Of a DNA stretch of 64,000 bases, positions 1-7,827 are shown one piece after another. Source of the DNA: Thiodiazotropha sp040791665. Its GTDB lineage: Bacteria > Pseudomonadota > Gammaproteobacteria > Chromatiales > Chromatiaceae. Position numbers and translations under genes: made by a program. Every line of letters starts with the position of its first letter. Within the stretch, counting starts at the first letter, position 1. The stretch spans positions 124,001 to 188,000 of the forward strand of contig JBFNNX010000016.1 of the NCBI GenBank assembly GCA_040791665.1. The letters are read 5' to 3'. The notes under the pieces were generated by a model that saw only the letters and a program-made list of their open reading frames with translations, did no database searches and was not told the DNA's origin.

Positions 1-367
1 GCAAATACTTCGCTTTTTGATCTTCACTGCCATAAGCATTGATTGGATGCATAACCAGGCTTGACTGCACACTCATCGCAGAGCGATAGCCCGAATCCAC
101 CCGTTCAACTTCGCGAGCAATAAGACCATAACTGACATAGTTCAACCCAGCACAACCGTAACCATCGATCGTTACACCCAGAAGTCCCAGCTCACCCATT
201 TCGGAAAGTATTTCTCGATCGAAACGTTCATCCCGATTGGCGCTCAGCACCCTTGGCATGAGGTTATCCTGGCAATACTCATACGCTGTATCGCGAACCA
301 GGCGTTCATCAGCATCGAGTTGTTTCTCAAGAAGAAATATATCGTCCCAATTGGGCAGGGCGGCCAT
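1..367 (-). CDS. gcdH: Glutaryl-CoA dehydrogenase, N-terminal part (cut by window edge)
   Basis: This is the first 122 codons of an acyl-CoA dehydrogenase; the rest lies before base 1. The N-terminal helical domain reads LLEKQLDADERLVRD, then MGELGLLGVTI, YVSYGLIAREVERVDSGYR and MSVQSSLVMHPI. That series is typical of glutaryl-CoA dehydrogenase rather than short-chain acyl-CoA dehydrogenases. The known family reaction is FAD-dependent oxidation and decarboxylation of glutaryl-CoA to crotonyl-CoA, passing electrons to ETF. ETF and ETF-QO genes lie about 10 kb away in this window, which fits. The ATG at 367 is the natural start. The truncation comes from the window, not from a mutation. Confidence is high for the family and good for the substrate. 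Confidence 0.88.
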   Translation of the reverse strand, partial: MAALPNWDDIFLLEKQLDADERLVRDTAYEYCQDNLMPRVLSANRDERFDREILSEMGELGLLGVTIDGYGCAGLNYVSYGLIAREVERVDSGYRSAMSVQSSLVMHPINAYGSEDQKAKYL

Positions 368-941
368 AGCAAGAATCTCCGGCAATTTAAAACTGAGGTA
401 ACCTAATACCTGTTACGATCAATCCCAGAGAAAGGACAATAAAGCATCTTTCTTCAAGGGGTTTTCCTACACCTGGTACTGATTAGGTAATAGCGAGGCA
501 ACGATTAGCAGATACATTTCCAACAGCACCACTAACGCATTATTCGAGCCGGTAAAAAAACACCTAGAAAATTTTTTCTGGACGAAGGGCTCTTTAGTTC
601 AGCCTATTTTGGCATTGCAAAACCGTCTTGCCTGACAAGGCGGGGCCATTGACTAGTAGTGCAACACATTCTGAATATCAGCCCGATTAGGCTATAGAAT
701 GCACCTTCCGTGCCATCCATGTGTCTGATTAAATGACAGAACAGTCACTGTCTTTGTGCATTTCCTGCATGGTGACCGGATTCTGTAGACGAAGGGTTTG
801 GCTGTCGACTTGTCATCACGCTTAGAATTCATTTATGCGGACAAGCAACCAATTGTATAGACGTTTTTTCCAACTACTAGTATATTAATATCTAATACAA
901 CAAGTCCTAATATGAGGAAATCCAGCCGGTATGGCCTTCCC
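368..941. other. Intergenic region between gcdH and thiS-like gene
   Basis: This stretch of about 570 bases separates two divergent genes and should hold both promoters. I see no convincing ORF, tRNA or thiamine-pyrophosphate riboswitch. An A+T-rich stretch around 850-900 (TTGTAT at 853, TATATT at 881) could be a promoter for the plus-strand gene, but the spacing is poor, so I do not call it. Confidence 0.4.
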
Positions 942-1142
942 ATGAATATCACCCTGAACGACGTGCCCCATCAGCTACCGGACAATACATCTCTTGCCAG
1001 CTTGGTCGAGCAACTACCCCCGTTCGAGCCCAACACGGTAATTGCATTAAACAATCGGGTTGTCTGTAACCAAAGTTGGTCTGAGTGTAAGTTGAAAGAG
1101 GGTGACACAGTAATGACTTTTCAAATGTTAGGCGGAGGCTAA
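942..1142 (+). CDS. thiS: ThiS/MoaD-like sulfur carrier protein
   Basis: A 66-residue protein with a ubiquitin-like fold signature: the opening MNITLNDVPHQLPDN, the central VIALNNRVV strand, and a C-terminal LKEGDTVMTFQMLGGG ending in Gly-Gly-Gly. ThiS proteins carry sulfur as a C-terminal thiocarboxylate for thiazole synthesis; MoaD-like relatives serve molybdopterin or other pathways. Family ThiS proteins usually end in two glycines, so the third is slightly odd. An in-frame ATG at 912 would add ten residues of no ThiS character, so 942 is chosen. No other thiamine gene is beside it, so a role outside thiamine synthesis cannot be excluded. It converges on cofC with 24 bases between the stop codons. 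Confidence 0.75.
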   Translation: MNITLNDVPHQLPDNTSLASLVEQLPPFEPNTVIALNNRVVCNQSWSECKLKEGDTVMTFQMLGGG

Positions 1143-1166
1143 CCTCATCCGTTTCACCAGGTTCTG

Positions 1167-1874
1167 TTAACAGGTCCGCGCAAATTTCCAGCGCTTGGTT
1201 TCCATCATAATCTTATCCCGATCAAACGCTTCCCTGAGTAATAGTTCTTTTGTTGCTTTTCCAACAGGATCACCCTTTTTGATTTTGCTCAAGAGCGTTT
1301 GCAAATCATCCGGCGTATCGATATCCAAGGCGAGCAAAGGATGCATGACCACATCCATTTTCCTGTTAAGCGCAGAAAACTTTTGTCTGAAGCCACTCAG
1401 GCTGTCGTATCCAAAAACAAGCGGAAATTGCAGTGGGAGATCCGTTAGCAACAAATTGGTTCCGGCACCGGCTTTACAGGCCGCTGCCCTGGGAATAGCG
1501 GGTGAAGCAGTAGTAATGAACTCCCGCACAGCCGATGCGGTCAGCAAGGGCAGGTCAGCATGGACCATCAGAACCTCTTCAGCACCCTGTGATTTCGCAT
1601 AAGCTGCCGCCTGCTCCAGTTCCGGATTCACCCCCCCCAACCGCTCAGGTTCAAAAATATCCGCTCCCATGGCTGTGAACGACTGTCTTGCACTCGGCTC
1701 ATTGGTTACCAGCAAGACACGTGTGATGAGATCAACACCAAGCAGCGCTGAAACCACATCCTGCGCCATGGCCAATACCAACTCTCTGCGCAATTCCGCA
1801 GTCAGCGCAGGTGCGAGGCGTTTTTTAACTTGCGCCAGCGCTTTCAATGGCACCAGGGCCCAAATCTCACTCAT
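1167..1874 (-). CDS. cofC: 2-phospho-L-lactate guanylyltransferase (F420 biosynthesis)
   Basis: The 235-residue product starts MSEIWALVPLKALAQVKKRL, the nucleotide-binding opening of the CofC/FbiD family, followed by a conserved DLPLL segment and LALDIDTPDDLQTLL near the C terminus. CofC activates phospholactate, phosphoenolpyruvate or a related 3-carbon phosphate with GTP, giving the donor that CofD joins to FO. The last 35 or so residues form a basic tail beyond the usual domain. Its ATG overlaps the cofD stop by four bases (ATGA), so the two are translationally coupled. It is the last gene of the operon. The TAA stop lies inside a CTGTTAACAG palindrome at 1164-1173. Which 3-carbon substrate is used cannot be read from the sequence. 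Confidence 0.88.
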   Translation of the reverse strand: MSEIWALVPLKALAQVKKRLAPALTAELRRELVLAMAQDVVSALLGVDLITRVLLVTNEPSARQSFTAMGADIFEPERLGGVNPELEQAAAYAKSQGAEEVLMVHADLPLLTASAVREFITTASPAIPRAAACKAGAGTNLLLTDLPLQFPLVFGYDSLSGFRQKFSALNRKMDVVMHPLLALDIDTPDDLQTLLSKIKKGDPVGKATKELLLREAFDRDKIMMETKRWKFARTC

Positions 1875-2833
1875 GAGCGCTTATCCAGGGAATCAATGAA
1901 TGCCAGGCATTGATTTGCCAAGGCGACTTTCTGCGTGGTGTTTGTCATGACGGTATCGCTCGTGTGCACGGCCAATCTCTTATTCAGTTCTGAGACTGTC
2001 ACCTTGTCGACTGAATCGATCATCAGCCCCGAAATCAGACCTTGATAGTGATCCACAATCGCCTCCTGTGTTACCGGCATATCCAGCTCTTGCATTATTT
2101 TTGCAGTTGGGCCTTTGATCGCCCGACCGCCAACGATAGGAGAGACTGCAACGACCGGGACTGATAACGTTCGCAATAACTCACTGACACCCGGCAATGC
2201 CAGCAGAGGATCGATACTTAAAAAGGGATTTGACGGACAGATAATCACGCCGGCCAGTTCCTTGTCATTCAATGCGCCGATAAAACCTGATGAGGTTGTC
2301 GCCTTCTCCACTCCGTCATATCGAATACCAAAAATCCTGGGCTGGCAACGCTGTTTGACGAAGTAATGCTGGAATGACATCACACCGCCATCCACCACTA
2401 CTTCGGTTCGTATCGGGTCATCGCTCATGGGGATGATCGCATGATCGATCGCCAGTGATCGCGCGATGCGTGCAGTCACTTCACTCAGGGAGAGCCCTTG
2501 TGCCAGCAACGAACGACGCACCAGGTGCAAGGCAATATCTTTATCACCCAGGCGAAACCATGTCTCACCGCCCAGTCGCTCAACCTGATCGAGCACATTC
2601 CAACTTTCATCCGCCCTTCCCCATCCTTGCCGGGATTCAACCACTCCACTCAAAGTGTATGTGACAGTGTCTATATCTGGGCATATCAATAGCCCCAGAT
2701 GCTCAAAATCATCACCGGTGTTTACCACGATGGTAAGACAGCCGGGCTCAAGCACCCGACTTAAACCCAATGCCAGTTTCGCGCCACCGACACCACCGCA
2801 AAGCGCCAGATACTTTTTTTTGTTTTGCGACAT
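1871..2833 (-). CDS. cofD: 2-phospho-L-lactate transferase (F420-0 synthase)
   Basis: A 320-residue protein with the CofD/FbiA hallmarks: the glycine-rich opening ALCGGVGGAKLALGLSRVL, then VVNTGDDFEHLGLLICPD, ICPSNPFLSIDPLL and VVAVSPIVGGRAIKGPTAK. The enzyme transfers the phospho-acid moiety from the CofC product to the deazaflavin FO, making F420-0. Length matches the family. Its ATG overlaps the TAA of cofE by one base (TAATG) and its stop overlaps cofC, so cofE, cofD and cofC form a tight cassette. FO synthase (CofG/CofH or FbiC) is not in the window and must be elsewhere if the pathway is complete. Confidence 0.93.
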   Translation of the reverse strand: MSQNKKKYLALCGGVGGAKLALGLSRVLEPGCLTIVVNTGDDFEHLGLLICPDIDTVTYTLSGVVESRQGWGRADESWNVLDQVERLGGETWFRLGDKDIALHLVRRSLLAQGLSLSEVTARIARSLAIDHAIIPMSDDPIRTEVVVDGGVMSFQHYFVKQRCQPRIFGIRYDGVEKATTSSGFIGALNDKELAGVIICPSNPFLSIDPLLALPGVSELLRTLSVPVVAVSPIVGGRAIKGPTAKIMQELDMPVTQEAIVDHYQGLISGLMIDSVDKVTVSELNKRLAVHTSDTVMTNTTQKVALANQCLAFIDSLDKRS

Positions 2834-3606
2834 TATGAAAAAAGGTCCTTGTCCAATGGACGGATTAAATCACTGCTGTCTCCCGAGCCAGTGATGGAAA
2901 GACCACGAACGATCACTGCAGGCCTGCCCTCGTTGGCAGCCCCCATCAACAGGGAAGCCGCTGCCGCCAATTCGTCCCCCCATGCCACTTCGGTCACCTC
3001 CAGGGGTTGACCCGATAGATCCTGCGCACCCCTAAAATCCTTTAACGTCACAATACCCGAACTACCGATGCATACACCGCAGGTACCCATCCTCCAGGGC
3101 CTGCCGAAGCTGTCATTGATTACCACACCGAGGGTAAGGCCTGTCTGTTGCTTAATACGCTCCCGCAAGGTATCTGCACTGGCATCCGGGTCTTCGGGTA
3201 AAAGCAATACCTGTTGATGCCCGTCATCTATGTTTGAGTGGTCGATAGCGGCATTTGCGCTGACATGACCGAGACGATGCCGGACAATCAACACATGGGG
3301 CACTGCCCGCACCACATACAGCGATTCCCTGAGTATCAATTCCACCAGGCGTGGGTCTTTTAAACACACCTGAGCCAAACGACGGGCCTCGGCAGAGGGC
3401 TGCACCCTGTCCAGCTTTACGTATCGCCCCTCCGCCTTGGAGACGATCTTTTGAGCGACCACCAGGATATCCTTATCCTGCCATGCCGGTCCGTGATCCT
3501 GCATGGCTGTTACTAGAATCGATGCCAGATCATCCCCCGGCCTGATTAACGGGATATTACCCAGTGCCAGGAGTTGAATGTTGTGATGATTGTTATGGGC
3601 AATCAT
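2833..3606 (-). CDS. cofE: Coenzyme F420-0:L-glutamate ligase
   Basis: A 257-residue protein of the CofE family, which adds glutamate residues to F420-0. Visible motifs are LALGNIPLIRPGDDL at the N terminus, DILVVAQKIVSKAEGR and NDSFGRPWRMGTCGVCIGSSG, and WGDELAAAASLLMG near the end. It is the short single-domain form: the C-terminal nitroreductase-like domain of mycobacterial FbiB is absent. I chose the ATG at 3606; a TTG at 3618 would add four residues. Either start overlaps the end of the upstream NMT1-like gene, whose stop lies at 3593. Tail length made by this enzyme cannot be predicted. Confidence 0.92.
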   Translation of the reverse strand: MIAHNNHHNIQLLALGNIPLIRPGDDLASILVTAMQDHGPAWQDKDILVVAQKIVSKAEGRYVKLDRVQPSAEARRLAQVCLKDPRLVELILRESLYVVRAVPHVLIVRHRLGHVSANAAIDHSNIDDGHQQVLLLPEDPDASADTLRERIKQQTGLTLGVVINDSFGRPWRMGTCGVCIGSSGIVTLKDFRGAQDLSGQPLEVTEVAWGDELAAAASLLMGAANEGRPAVIVRGLSITGSGDSSDLIRPLDKDLFS

Positions 3607-4477
3607 GATTCGACTCAAGAAACCTGTTCAAGGCTGTAAAATCAAAAATTGTCGGGGAATCGGGTTTTATCGTCTCTCTGCACATGCTGCGAGCCAGGTG
3701 TCTCAGGAGTGGGGATTGATCAAATGTTTCGGCAATACGACCATCTTCAGTCAATGCGCGGCGAAGGTTTGAAGTCAGTCCGGCTGAACCTCCCAGTATG
3801 TTGATTTGCTTTAACACCGAAGCCAGGAATTCATCATCACGCAACAGCGCTATCGCTTCCGCATGGGCTGCCACCATATCGTCCACCAATTCGGGAAAAC
3901 GCTCTATCACCCAACGCTCTGTGGTCAGACCCGTTGTGGGAAACTCCGGCAAGTCAGCTGGTGAGATCAGATTATTCAGGCCCAACTCCTCCAAATAGGC
4001 AGGACTCACGGCAGAACTGAACAGGCCGGCATCAACTTCCCCCGACAACAACAAGCCAAGACGCATCAGATCGTCGCGCACGGGATCGATGGCGGGAAAT
4101 TGATCAAACGAAACATCAGCCAGTCTCCAGGTTAAAAAACGGGCGGGCGGTGAAGAATCGACATAGCCGGCAATCCGCCCACCATCCAGTTGCTCCAGCT
4201 TCTCTGTATTGGGTCCTCCATAAAGCCAGAACAGCGGTCGCCGCATGGCGACCAAGAGCAATCGCCTCTCCACCCCTTGCAGTATTTCCATCAGACCCGC
4301 CGCACAAGCAGTACTTAAACATGGCAACGAGGACTGCGCCCGGCCATCAAACGTCAAATCCCGTAGTGAGATGCGCAATCCCCTGCTCTGATAGTAACCG
4401 GCCTCTCCGGCTGCGAAATGACACAGCAGCTCATGGGCATCAAAGGCTCGGAAACCAAGCAGAAGATGCCTGTTCAT
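3593..4477 (-). CDS. NMT1/SsuA-like substrate-binding-fold protein in the F420 operon
   Basis: A 294-residue protein resembling the NMT1/THI5 and SsuA periplasmic-binding fold: LLGFRAFDAHELLCHFAAGEAGYYQSRGL near the start, a central LLLSGEVDAGLFSSA, and PTTGLTTERWVIERFPELVDDMVAAHAEAI towards the C terminus. I see no signal peptide or lipoprotein Cys, so it may be cytoplasmic, and no ABC permease or ATPase lies beside it. The start is the ATG at 4477, preceded by a GAGGTG ribosome-binding site that overlaps the stop of the upstream membrane gene; the TTG at 4492 is less likely. Position between an LLM oxidoreductase and cofE suggests a role linked to F420, perhaps ligand binding or enzymatic. 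The real function is unknown. Confidence 0.6.
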   Translation of the reverse strand: MNRHLLLGFRAFDAHELLCHFAAGEAGYYQSRGLRISLRDLTFDGRAQSSLPCLSTACAAGLMEILQGVERRLLLVAMRRPLFWLYGGPNTEKLEQLDGGRIAGYVDSSPPARFLTWRLADVSFDQFPAIDPVRDDLMRLGLLLSGEVDAGLFSSAVSPAYLEELGLNNLISPADLPEFPTTGLTTERWVIERFPELVDDMVAAHAEAIALLRDDEFLASVLKQINILGGSAGLTSNLRRALTEDGRIAETFDQSPLLRHLARSMCRETIKPDSPTIFDFTALNRFLESNHDCP

Positions 4478-4488
4478 GGCCGAACACC

Positions 4489-4986
4489 TCAATCATTGTT
4501 TTCAGTTGCGGTGAATAACAGGCTGAAAATCACGCCCACCATACCCAGCACAAGACAGGAGGCACCGGCCACGGATAACACTTTTGGAACAGGGGCCGGC
4601 ACTAAAACATCGAGCCATGCACCGAGCGGCAACAAAACCGCGCCAGCAACCATCATCCATGAAATCAATAAGCGCTTTGCCTCCAACCCGATAATGTGAT
4701 CAATAAACAATCCCATCAGTATCAGTAAAGTGCCCAATGCAGCCATATGGCCGTGGCCGTGCACTTCCCGGAGATACTCAATACGGGTTTCGGCATAGGC
4801 TTGCAGGGATGCCTGTGCCGCAGCAAGATCGCCCTCCGCCGCCTTGGCAAAACCATTGGCCATAGAGAAACCGATCTTTTCCAGCGTCTGATGTTCATCG
4901 AACACGGCGTAATAAAAACCATACAGCATACTGATTGCGACCAGACCCAGGCCGGCTAAGATCAAGAGTTTTTGTGTTGCGCTCAT
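4489..4986 (-). CDS. Four-helix HxH membrane protein, single-unit paralogue
   Basis: A 165-residue integral membrane protein with about four hydrophobic segments (near residues 5-28, 80-98, 107-125 and 135-160). A histidine follows the first helix (YYAVFDEH, H32), and a cluster HGHGH (H76, H78, H80) begins the second. The same pattern, G..YA....H and then HxH, occurs twice in the product of the gene just upstream, so this is a one-unit version of that protein. Membrane histidines spaced this way could bind heme or metal, but that is inference. I do not recognise a named family. Its ATG overlaps the upstream stop by one base (TGATG). Confidence 0.65.
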   Translation of the reverse strand: MSATQKLLILAGLGLVAISMLYGFYYAVFDEHQTLEKIGFSMANGFAKAAEGDLAAAQASLQAYAETRIEYLREVHGHGHMAALGTLLILMGLFIDHIIGLEAKRLLISWMMVAGAVLLPLGAWLDVLVPAPVPKVLSVAGASCLVLGMVGVIFSLLFTATENND

Positions 4987-6065
4987 CAGGCTTGGCTCCC
5001 TTGGCTATCGAGGGCTCCCGTATGTCGCAAGACTCCCGCCAACATACCCGTCAATGCGATGATGACCAGTAAACCGGCAATATCCGCAACCCCGCCTGCC
5101 AATAATCCAAACCAGATCTCGGCATAGACGGCAACCGGCAGCACGGCTCCGCCGGTGAGCAACAACACAGCCATGCGACGGCGCCAGGCCAGGGACAAAT
5201 AGACGAACGGCTGGATCAACGATGTCATCATCGCCAAAATGCCGAATTCCACCATATGGGCATGGGCAGCTATAGACACCGCCCGCTCTCCCTGTAACCG
5301 GCCATAGGCCAGAAGGGATTGATCGGTAGCTGCCTGATCCGCACCATGCGCCTGTCCGATGATCTCTCCCAAGGTGGCCAGTTCGCGCGCTTCATGCGTT
5401 TGCATTTGCACCCCTGCGTACCAGGCGCCAAATAAAAACCCAAGCAGGACCAACACAGCCCCACCCTTCAGTAACAGCCAGCCGATTTCACCCAAGGCGG
5501 GAGAGATGGGAGCTGCCTCGGGTCGACCCCTTGCACTTCCCATGAGTCCCCATAGCTGAATCAGGACAATGAAGGCCAAAAGCAATCCCGAGAGGTCAGC
5601 GCTGATGCTGGCCCATCCGATGGATTCCAACGGACTGTAGACCAGGCCAACATAGTGAATCAGAAAAATGGATACCGGCAACACCACGGCCATAGCCAAA
5701 AACAGGCGTGCAAGCACTACTTTCAAACGATCATTCAAACGAACCCGGGATTGCAGAAACGCTAACAGCAGTGCCAGGTAACCAACCTGGATAATATGAA
5801 CATGGGTATCCTTCTTGGTCCCGGCATTTTCAAGGTAGCCGCCGAGCTGAGCGAAATTCCGCCACACCGTGTCAACGTCATGGCTCGATATCGCCGATGC
5901 GGCGCCCGCCAAAGCCGCTGAGATCCGGTCCACATTGGGATGCAATATGAACACAGCGTACAGATCGCCGAAAATCATACCTGCTACGATCAGCAACATC
6001 CCGCCGATGACAAATAACCGGGATCCTAAAGCATCGCTTGCCAGCATCTTCTCGTTGTTGTTCAT
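4986..6065 (-). CDS. Internally duplicated HxH membrane protein (two four-helix units)
   Basis: A 359-residue membrane protein built from two similar halves. Half one (about residues 15-175) has GDLYAVFILH (H42), THVHIIQVGYLALL (H88, H90) and AMAVVLPVSIF. Half two (about 197-345) has GAWYAGVQMQTH (H224), AAHAHMVEFGILAMM (H268, H270) and GGAVLPVAVYAEIW. The next gene encodes a third copy of the same unit. The start is the ATG at 6065, sharing one base with the TAA of the LLM gene (TAATG). The paired histidines at a helix start recall heme- or metal-binding membrane proteins, but no family is recognised. Tight coupling to an F420-type oxidoreductase suggests a membrane redox partner or sensor; this is a hypothesis. 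Confidence 0.65.
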   Translation of the reverse strand: MNNNEKMLASDALGSRLFVIGGMLLIVAGMIFGDLYAVFILHPNVDRISAALAGAASAISSHDVDTVWRNFAQLGGYLENAGTKKDTHVHIIQVGYLALLLAFLQSRVRLNDRLKVVLARLFLAMAVVLPVSIFLIHYVGLVYSPLESIGWASISADLSGLLLAFIVLIQLWGLMGSARGRPEAAPISPALGEIGWLLLKGGAVLVLLGFLFGAWYAGVQMQTHEARELATLGEIIGQAHGADQAATDQSLLAYGRLQGERAVSIAAHAHMVEFGILAMMTSLIQPFVYLSLAWRRRMAVLLLTGGAVLPVAVYAEIWFGLLAGGVADIAGLLVIIALTGMLAGVLRHTGALDSQGSQA

Positions 6066-7093
6066 TACCGTCTCACCTGCGTTGTATTCGTCTGACCCTC
6101 GGCAGCAAACGCCGGCATCACCCGATCGGCGAACGTTTGAATAAAATGCCCCGCATCCACCATATTGGCCGGCCACACAAAGGCGTCTATACCCATATCC
6201 GCTATGGCCTTAAAGCGGGGAATCGCCTCTTCCGGCGAACCTGCGATACAGACAGCATCAATAATCGTGTCGGTCAACAGTGCCTGGTGTTTGGCCCGAT
6301 TGCTACCGTGCTCAAAGTAGTCATATTTCGCTTTAAACTCTTCGAGCTGGTTCCACAAATCATCAGAGAAATACTCACGAGGAACCGTTTTGAAGACTGT
6401 CCCGGCGGCTACCGAGGCATATCCCTTGATCTGTTCCCGGGCCATATCCCGATGCGGGGAGACTGCCGTTGCGACGCGCATATACAGTTTAATCTCTTCA
6501 AACCTGCGTCCCGCCTGTTCAGCACCTTGGCGAATGTTATCCAGTGCATATCGCACCAATGCAGGATCGGCTCCCACCTGGAACAGCACACCATCGGCAA
6601 CTCTGCCACCCAGTTGCAGGGATTTTGGACCTGAACAGGCCATGACGATGGGCACCTCCACATCACACCAGGTCAGGTGAAAACGGCATCCCTGATATTC
6701 CACCTCCTGCCCTTTCATCAATGCCCGCAACAGCGTGATCTTATTTTCCAGGGCCGCCAGGCGGTCAGGTTTGAATCCCAGGGTATGAACGGCGCTTTCG
6801 CCCACACCGATACCCAGTATCGCTCTTCCATTGGACACTTCGTGCAAGGTTGCCCAGCTGTTGGCCAGTACTGCAGGATGCCGGGTGATGGCATTGGTTA
6901 CCCCGGAGCCCACCCGGATGCGGGAAGTCTGTAACGCAATCTGCGAGAGCAGTATGTAGGCATCCCGCATTACGCATTGGGAATCGGCAATCCAGACCCC
7001 TCCATAGCCACACTCCTCGGCTTGCCTGGACAACGATAAACACTCCCTGACCGGCCGATTGGGTAAGATACCGATTTCAAACGAGACAGACAT
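6065..7093 (-). CDS. LLM-class flavin/F420-dependent oxidoreductase
   Basis: A 342-residue TIM-barrel protein of the luciferase-like monooxygenase superfamily. It shows FEIGILPNRPVRECLSLSRQAEECGYGGVWIADS at the start, SGVTNAITRHPAVLANSWATL, GRAILGIGVGESA and ALENKITLLRALMKGQ. This layout is closest to F420-dependent members such as methylene-tetrahydromethanopterin reductase-like and mycobacterial F420 enzymes. It heads a seven-gene operon that ends in cofE-cofD-cofC, which supports F420 rather than FMN as cofactor. The substrate is unknown. The ATG at 7093 has no competitor. Sequence alone cannot exclude an FMN enzyme. Confidence 0.8.
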   Translation of the reverse strand: MSVSFEIGILPNRPVRECLSLSRQAEECGYGGVWIADSQCVMRDAYILLSQIALQTSRIRVGSGVTNAITRHPAVLANSWATLHEVSNGRAILGIGVGESAVHTLGFKPDRLAALENKITLLRALMKGQEVEYQGCRFHLTWCDVEVPIVMACSGPKSLQLGGRVADGVLFQVGADPALVRYALDNIRQGAEQAGRRFEEIKLYMRVATAVSPHRDMAREQIKGYASVAAGTVFKTVPREYFSDDLWNQLEEFKAKYDYFEHGSNRAKHQALLTDTIIDAVCIAGSPEEAIPRFKAIADMGIDAFVWPANMVDAGHFIQTFADRVMPAFAAEGQTNTTQVRR

Positions 7094-7266
7094 AAAATAG
7101 GCGTCTCTTCCAGGTCTATCACCACGGGTTGCTGAATCGCATAAACGAATGAGTTCTGCCTGAGTATATGCAAGCTTTGTTGCCGACTCTTAGACCTGAA
7201 CGCATCCCAATTGACCACAAGAGCATTCAGACAGGACGAAGAGATGCGGCCCGGGATGATTTTCCG

Positions 7267-7827
7267 TTACGAATACAGCCAGTTTTTGAAGATCCGGGTG
7301 AGCAATGGCATAAGCAGAAAAGTCATGAGGGGTACCGCAATACCGGTAAGAATCAGGGTGCGCAACATCAGCGGACGGGGTTCAAGTAACGGTCCTATCA
7401 GCCATAATAGACCGCTGATCAAAAGATAGATCGCCAACCAAGCCAACACAGCCATTTTATAAAGGGGGGGAGGTGTCACCATTGCCTGATCCGGTAAAGT
7501 GAACCAGGCTTCGAGGCCGGTTACCATATGACGCTTCGGCTTCTCGCTGACCTGTTTGGCTATGCTGCGCCAACGGGCCCGCTCATCAGACTTTTCCCAG
7601 TGTTCAAGATTTGATCGTCGATCGAACTTGAACAGGATGTAGTAATTTCTCTCCTGACCCGAGGGACGAATGATACTCACCCCCAAATGCCCGGGCTGAC
7701 GTTGGGCGGCCTCGGTGATCCCATTGAGATATGTCTCGAATTCCTGTTCTTTTCCAGGTAGCGGCATGCGTGACATCATGACACTGACAGGAGGATCGTT
7801 CTCTTGCAGCAGATCTTCATTCATCAT
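7267..7827 (-). CDS. Antibiotic-biosynthesis-monooxygenase (ABM) domain membrane protein
   Basis: A 186-residue protein. Residues about 10-100 form an ABM-like ferredoxin-fold domain (VSVMMSRMPLPGKEQEFETYLNGITEAAQRQPGHLG at its start), and the C-terminal part holds two hydrophobic helices (about 120-145 and 153-175). ABM plus membrane tail is a known arrangement of uncharacterised proteins. ABM domains act in cofactor-free oxygenation or heme and quinone chemistry, but no specific job can be given here. The start is the ATG at 7827 or the next codon at 7824; it overlaps the 3' end of the EamA gene by 11 bases. It closes the ETF operon. Confidence 0.7.
   Translation of the reverse strand: MMNEDLLQENDPPVSVMMSRMPLPGKEQEFETYLNGITEAAQRQPGHLGVSIIRPSGQERNYYILFKFDRRSNLEHWEKSDERARWRSIAKQVSEKPKRHMVTGLEAWFTLPDQAMVTPPPLYKMAVLAWLAIYLLISGLLWLIGPLLEPRPLMLRTLILTGIAVPLMTFLLMPLLTRIFKNWLYS

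Noticed and set aside
1..367. gcdH as a truncated pseudogene
   Set aside because: The frame is intact up to base 1; the missing part is outside the window.
500..941. Thiamine-pyrophosphate riboswitch upstream of the ThiS-like gene
   Set aside because: I could not find the conserved CTGAGA and paired ACCTGATC-type elements.
4986..6176. Longer N terminus (37 extra residues) for the duplicated HxH protein
   Set aside because: Those codons lie within the end of the LLM gene and read as Gly/Cys/Arg-rich non-membrane sequence. The TAATG overlap at 6065 is the natural start.
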